A stretch of DNA of 33,828 nt, from positions 1 to 33,828 of the forward strand of contig CANFMK010000007.1 in NCBI GenBank assembly GCA_947448325.1, read 5' to 3'. Numbering within the stretch: the first letter of the stretch is position 1; each line of letters begins with the position of its first letter. A program made the position numbers and the translations under genes. The notes under the pieces are model-generated. The model worked only from the letters and a program-made list of their open reading frames with translations, had not been told where the DNA came from and made no database searches. Shown here piece by piece: positions 29,519-33,828 of the stretch. The DNA is from Comamonadaceae bacterium (GTDB lineage: Bacteria > Pseudomonadota > Gammaproteobacteria > Burkholderiales > Burkholderiaceae_C).

Positions 29519-30796
29519 ATGCTGGCCAGTCTCCCCCTCCCAAGCGCCTTACAGACTCTCAAGACCTTGCGGTCTGGGGTCGCACTCGGCTTGCTCAGCA
29601 GTCTGTTGTGCGGTTGCCCATCGGGCAGCCCGCCGGCTGCAGGATCAGCCCCCGGCGGCGCGACCGGCGCCCCGCCGCCACCCGAGGTCAGTGTGGTGAC
29701 CACGGCCTGGAGCACGGTGGCGTTGACCACCGAATTACCCGGCCGCACGGAGGCCTTTCGCATCGCGCAGGTCCGGGCCCGGGTGGCCGGCATTTTGCTG
29801 AAAAACCAATTCACAGAAGGCAGCGATGTAGCGGCCGATCAGGCCTTGTTCCAGATCGATGCGGCGCCCTACAAAGCGCAGCTCAGCAGCGCGCAGGCCA
29901 ATTTGGCCAAAGCCCAAGCCAACTTAGCCCAGGCCCAGGCCCAAGCGGAACGCTTCAAACCCCTGGTAGAGGCCAACGCCATCAGCCAGCAGGAGTATGT
30001 CAGCGCGGTGGCCGCCTTCAAGCAAGCCCAAGCCGATGTGGCGGTGGCACAGGCCAATACCGATACGGCGCAGTTGAATGTGAACTACGCTGCCGTGCGC
30101 TCCCCAATTGCCGGCCGCATCGGCCGGGCCTTGGTGACCGAAGGGGCCTTGGTCGGTCAAGGCGAAGCCACCCCTTTGGCCGTGGTACAGCAAATTGACC
30201 CGATCTATGTCAACTTCACCCAATCGGCCACCGATGTGATGCGCTTGCGCAGCGACATGGCGAGCGGCAAATTGCAATCGGCGCAGGCCGCCCAAGCGGC
30301 CAAAGTGCAGTTGCGCCTGGAAGACGGCAGCATCTACCCCCACAGCGGTCAGTTGTTGTTCTCTGATTTGACGGTGGACGCAGGCACCGGTCAAGTGACG
30401 CTGCGCGCCAAATTCCCCAATCCCAAAGCGCTGCTGCTGCCCGGCCTGTTTGTGCGCATTCAAACCCATCAGGCCACCGCCGCCAAGGCGGTTTTACTGC
30501 CCCAGCAGGCGGTTTTGCGATCTGGCGACAGTGACAGCGTGAAAGTCGTAGCCTCGGACGGCAAGGTTGAAACCCGCAAACTCAAAGTCAGTGGCCAGCA
30601 ATCCGGTCAATGGATCGTGCTGGAAGGCTTGAAAGAAGGCGAGCAAGTGGTGGTGGAAGGCTTCCAGAAAATGAAGGGCGATGCGATCGTCAAACCCGTG
30701 GACTGGAAACCAGCGCCCACCCCGTTGGCCTCGAGTCCAGCGACAAGTCCAGCCACGAAACCCTCTGCTGCCGCGCCCGTCGCAGCGCGTCCTTGA
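29519..30796 (+). CDS. RND efflux periplasmic adaptor (membrane fusion protein), AcrA/MexA-like
   Basis: Lipobox-like GLLSSLLCGC, ELPGRTEAFRIAQVRARVAGILLKNQFTEGSDVAADQALFQIDAAPYKAQLSSAQANLAKAQA, NVNYAAVRSPIAGRIGRALVTEGALVGQ. It is followed directly by an RND pump gene. Confidence 0.93.
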   Translation: MLASLPLPSALQTLKTLRSGVALGLLSSLLCGCPSGSPPAAGSAPGGATGAPPPPEVSVVTTAWSTVALTTELPGRTEAFRIAQVRARVAGILLKNQFTEGSDVAADQALFQIDAAPYKAQLSSAQANLAKAQANLAQAQAQAERFKPLVEANAISQQEYVSAVAAFKQAQADVAVAQANTDTAQLNVNYAAVRSPIAGRIGRALVTEGALVGQGEATPLAVVQQIDPIYVNFTQSATDVMRLRSDMASGKLQSAQAAQAAKVQLRLEDGSIYPHSGQLLFSDLTVDAGTGQVTLRAKFPNPKALLLPGLFVRIQTHQATAAKAVLLPQQAVLRSGDSDSVKVVASDGKVETRKLKVSGQQSGQWIVLEGLKEGEQVVVEGFQKMKGDAIVKPVDWKPAPTPLASSPATSPATKPSAAAPVAARP

Positions 30797-30805
30797 GGTT
30801 TCGGC

Positions 30806-33800
30806 ATGGCACGCTTTTTCATTGACCGACCCATCTTCGCCTGGGTGATTGCGCTTTTTGTGCTGGCCGTCGGTGCGGTCTCGATCACCCAACTGCCTGT
30901 GGCCCAGTACCCGGCGGTGGCGCCTCCGTCCATCATTGTGTCGGCAGGCTATCCCGGCGCCTCCGCACAAACCTTCGAAAACAGTGTCTTGTCGGTGATT
31001 GAGCGGGAGATGAACGGCTCACCCGGTTTGTTGTACATGGAATCGGTAGCGCAGGCCGATGGCACCGGCTCCATCACCCTCAGTTTTGAGCCGGGCACCA
31101 GCCCCGACTTGGCCCAGGTGGATGTGCAAAACCGACTCAGCCGCGCCGCGCCCCGCCTGCCCCAGGCGGTCACGCAACAAGGTGTGCGGGTCGACAAAGC
31201 ACGCTCGAACTTTTTGCTGTTCACCATCTTGTCGTCCAGCAACCCAGATTTCGATCCGGTGGCTTTGGGCGACTATGCCTCGCGCAACATCCTGCCCGAA
31301 ATCCAGCGCGTGCCTGGTGTAGGACAAGCCCAGTTGTTTGGCACCGAACGCGCCATGCGCATCTGGATCGATCCGGCCAAACTGGTGGGCTACCGCCTCT
31401 CGGCGGCCGATGTGTCTGCCGCCATTGCGTCGCAAAACGCGCAGGTGGCCTCCGGCACGATTGGCGACTTGCCCAATTTACCGGGCCAATCGATTTTTGC
31501 CACGGTGGTGGTCAAAGGGCAGCTCAGCACCACGTCAGAGTTTGGCAGCATTGTTTTGCGCGCCAACCCCGATGGTTCGGCGGTGCGCCTGAAAGACGTG
31601 GCGCGCATCGAATTGGGCGCGCAAAGTTACAGCCCACAAACCCGTCTGGATGGCAATCCGTCCAGCGGGATTGGCGTGCAACTCTCCCCGACCGGCAACG
31701 CGCTGGCCACGGCCAAAGCGATTCGCAAGCGGATTGACGAACTGTCTAAATACTTTCCGCCCGGCGTGAAAGCCACCATCCCCTATGACAGCTCCAAGTT
31801 CGTGGAGATCTCGATCAAGCAAGTGGTTCAAACGCTGCTGGAGGCCGTGTTTTTGGTGTTCCTGGTGATGTTCTTGTTTTTGCAAAACATCCGCTACACC
31901 ATCATCCCCACCCTGGTGGTGCCGATCACCTTGATGGGCACCTTTGCCTGCCTGTTTGTGCTGGGCTATTCCATCAACGTGTTGACCATGTTCGCCATGG
32001 TGCTGGTGATTGGCATTGTGGTGGACGATGCCATCGTGGTGGTGGAGAACGTGGAGCGCATCATGAACGACGAAGGCTTGCCGCCCTTGGCCGCCACACG
32101 CAAGGCCATGGGCCAGATCTCGGGCGCGATTGTGGGCGTGACGGTGGTGCTGGTGTCGGTGTTCGTGCCGCTGGCTTTCTTCAAAGGTTCGATTGGCAAC
32201 ATCTACCGCCAGTTTTCAGCGGTCATGGTGATCTCGATTTTGATTTCGGCCTTCATGGCGCTGTCCTTCACACCGGCGCTGTGCGCCACCTTGCTCAAAC
32301 CCGTGCAGGCGGGACACGCCCATGCCAAAACTGGCTTTTTCGGCTGGTTCAACCGGGGCTTTAGCCGCACCACAACAAGCTACGAAAGCTGGGTGGAGCG
32401 CCTGATCCAGCGCGCAGGCCGGATGCTGGTGGTGTATGTCGCCATCATGGCGGCCGTGGTGGTGCTGTTCAACCGCTTGCCCACCTCCTTTTTGCCCAAC
32501 GAGGACCAAGGCAATATCTTGGTCAACGTGCAACTGCCGCCTGGTGCCACGGTGAATCGCACCAAACAAGTCATGGACTCGGTCGAAAGCTACATGCTCA
32601 AACAACCCGAAGTGCAAAGCATGGTCAGCGTGCTGGGCTTCAGTTTTTCCGGTACCGGACAAAACGCGGCTTTGGGCTTCGTCACCCTGAAAGACTGGGA
32701 CCAGCGCGAAGGCGTGATGCATTCGGCGCAGGCCTTGGCAGGTCGCGCATTTGGCGGGTTGATGGGCATCAAGGACGCCTTTATTTTTCCGGTCAGTCCG
32801 CCCCCCATTCCCGAGTTGGGGCGTGCCAACGGCTTTGCTTTCCGTTTGCAAGACCGGGGCGGTTTGGGGCACGACGCCCTGCTGGCCGCGCGCAATCAAA
32901 TGCTGGGCATGGCCAGCAAAAGTCCTTTGCTCAAAGCTGTGCGACCTGACGGCTTGGAAGACGCATCACAATTGCAGCTGCACATTGACCGCGACAAAGC
33001 CAGTGCGCTGGGCGTGAGCTTCAGTGCCATCAACACCGCTTTGTCGACCGCATTGGGCTCGGCCTATGTGAACGACTTTCCCAACGCCGGACGCCTGCAA
33101 AGGGTGGTGGTGCAAGCCGATGCGCAAACCCGCATGCAAGCCGATGACCTGCTCAAGCTCAACGCGCTCAACACCCAAGGCCAACCGGTGCCCTTGGCCG
33201 CATTTGCCACCACCCAATGGATCACGGGGGCCATGCAGACGGTGCGCTACAACGGCTACCCGACCATGCGCATCGCCGGCGAACCGGCACCCGGCCAAAG
33301 CACGGGCGCTGCGATTGCCGAAATGGAGCGCCTGGCCGGCCAATTGCCACCGGGCTTTGCCTTTGAATGGACCGGGCAGTCCTATGAAGAAAAACTGTCG
33401 GGCTCGACCGCGTTGATCTTGTTTGCTTTTTCGCTGCTGGCGGTGTTTTTGTGTCTGGCGGCTTTGTACGAAAGCTGGTCGATTCCTTTTGCGGTGATCT
33501 TGGTCGTGCCCCTGGGCGTACTGGGCGTGACCCTGGCCACCACCTGGCGCGGTCTGGAGAATGACATTTACTTCAAAGTCGGCCTGATCACCATCATCGG
33601 CCTGTCCGCGAAAAACGCGGTGCTGATCATCGAGTTTGCCAAAGACCTGCATGCCCAGGGCAAAGACCCGGTGAGTGCTGTTCTGGAAGCCGTGCACCTG
33701 CGCTTTCGGCCGATTTTGATGACTTCACTGGCTTTCATTTTGGGCGTCTTGCCCCTGGTCATTGCCAGCGGTGCTGGCTCGGCCAGTCAACGCGCGATTG

Positions 33801-33828
33801 GCACCGGGGTGATGGGCGGCATGATTTC
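30806..33828 (+). CDS. RND multidrug efflux pump, AcrB/MexB-like HAE1 family (3' end beyond window)
   Basis: MARFFIDRPIFAWVIALFVLAVGAVSITQLPVAQYPAVAPPSIIVSAGYPGASAQTFENSVLSVIEREMNG, and FAMVLVIGIVVDDAIVVVENVERIM. Open through the window end (...GTGVMGGMI). Not in the ORF track because no stop is present. Confidence 0.97.
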   Translation, partial: MARFFIDRPIFAWVIALFVLAVGAVSITQLPVAQYPAVAPPSIIVSAGYPGASAQTFENSVLSVIEREMNGSPGLLYMESVAQADGTGSITLSFEPGTSPDLAQVDVQNRLSRAAPRLPQAVTQQGVRVDKARSNFLLFTILSSSNPDFDPVALGDYASRNILPEIQRVPGVGQAQLFGTERAMRIWIDPAKLVGYRLSAADVSAAIASQNAQVASGTIGDLPNLPGQSIFATVVVKGQLSTTSEFGSIVLRANPDGSAVRLKDVARIELGAQSYSPQTRLDGNPSSGIGVQLSPTGNALATAKAIRKRIDELSKYFPPGVKATIPYDSSKFVEISIKQVVQTLLEAVFLVFLVMFLFLQNIRYTIIPTLVVPITLMGTFACLFVLGYSINVLTMFAMVLVIGIVVDDAIVVVENVERIMNDEGLPPLAATRKAMGQISGAIVGVTVVLVSVFVPLAFFKGSIGNIYRQFSAVMVISILISAFMALSFTPALCATLLKPVQAGHAHAKTGFFGWFNRGFSRTTTSYESWVERLIQRAGRMLVVYVAIMAAVVVLFNRLPTSFLPNEDQGNILVNVQLPPGATVNRTKQVMDSVESYMLKQPEVQSMVSVLGFSFSGTGQNAALGFVTLKDWDQREGVMHSAQALAGRAFGGLMGIKDAFIFPVSPPPIPELGRANGFAFRLQDRGGLGHDALLAARNQMLGMASKSPLLKAVRPDGLEDASQLQLHIDRDKASALGVSFSAINTALSTALGSAYVNDFPNAGRLQRVVVQADAQTRMQADDLLKLNALNTQGQPVPLAAFATTQWITGAMQTVRYNGYPTMRIAGEPAPGQSTGAAIAEMERLAGQLPPGFAFEWTGQSYEEKLSGSTALILFAFSLLAVFLCLAALYESWSIPFAVILVVPLGVLGVTLATTWRGLENDIYFKVGLITIIGLSAKNAVLIIEFAKDLHAQGKDPVSAVLEAVHLRFRPILMTSLAFILGVLPLVIASGAGSASQRAIGTGVMGGMI

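Noticed and set aside
32216-33697. Minus-strand ORFs of 227 and 243 aa opposite the RND pump
   Set aside because: The plus strand encodes an unmistakable AcrB-like protein that the ORF track missed only because it lacks a stop in the window.
1-33828. CRISPR arrays, IS elements, prophage, integrons or defence islands
   Set aside because: No regularly spaced repeats, transposase/integrase motifs or phage genes seen in any frame; gene order is that of a housekeeping region.

Overview
This window looks like a dense, chromosomal core-genome stretch from a betaproteobacterium, probably Burkholderiales/Comamonadaceae-like; the taxonomy is inferred from gene content and order only. About 29 protein genes can be supported, plus one tRNA-Lys(UUU) and two clear intrinsic terminators. 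In order: smc 5' end (-) / dapC-dapE-prmB-GNAT-ABC-F (+) / tRNA-Lys, tcdA, YeeE/YedE transporter, cpoB, pal, tolB (all -) / msbA (+) / rng, maf, rlmH, rsfS, nadD, hemF, purD, yebC (all -) / HerA-like DUF853 ATPase (+) / clpA, clpS (-) / cold-shock protein, DUF192 protein (+) / DUF1840 protein, exported metallo-beta-lactamase-fold protein (-) / periplasmic solute-binding protein (+) / YegD-like Hsp70 (-) / RND efflux adaptor and a truncated RND pump (+). I saw no mobile elements, CRISPR arrays, phage genes or defence islands. I do not find a convincing undescribed system here. The best leads are modest. One is a tight tolB-pal-cpoB-YeeE-tcdA-tRNA-Lys run that puts a ct6A-forming enzyme beside one of its expected tRNA substrates and a putative sulfur importer. 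Another is a histone-H1-like Lys/Ala-rich tail on RsfS. A third is the absence of tolQRA and dapD from positions where they are often found.
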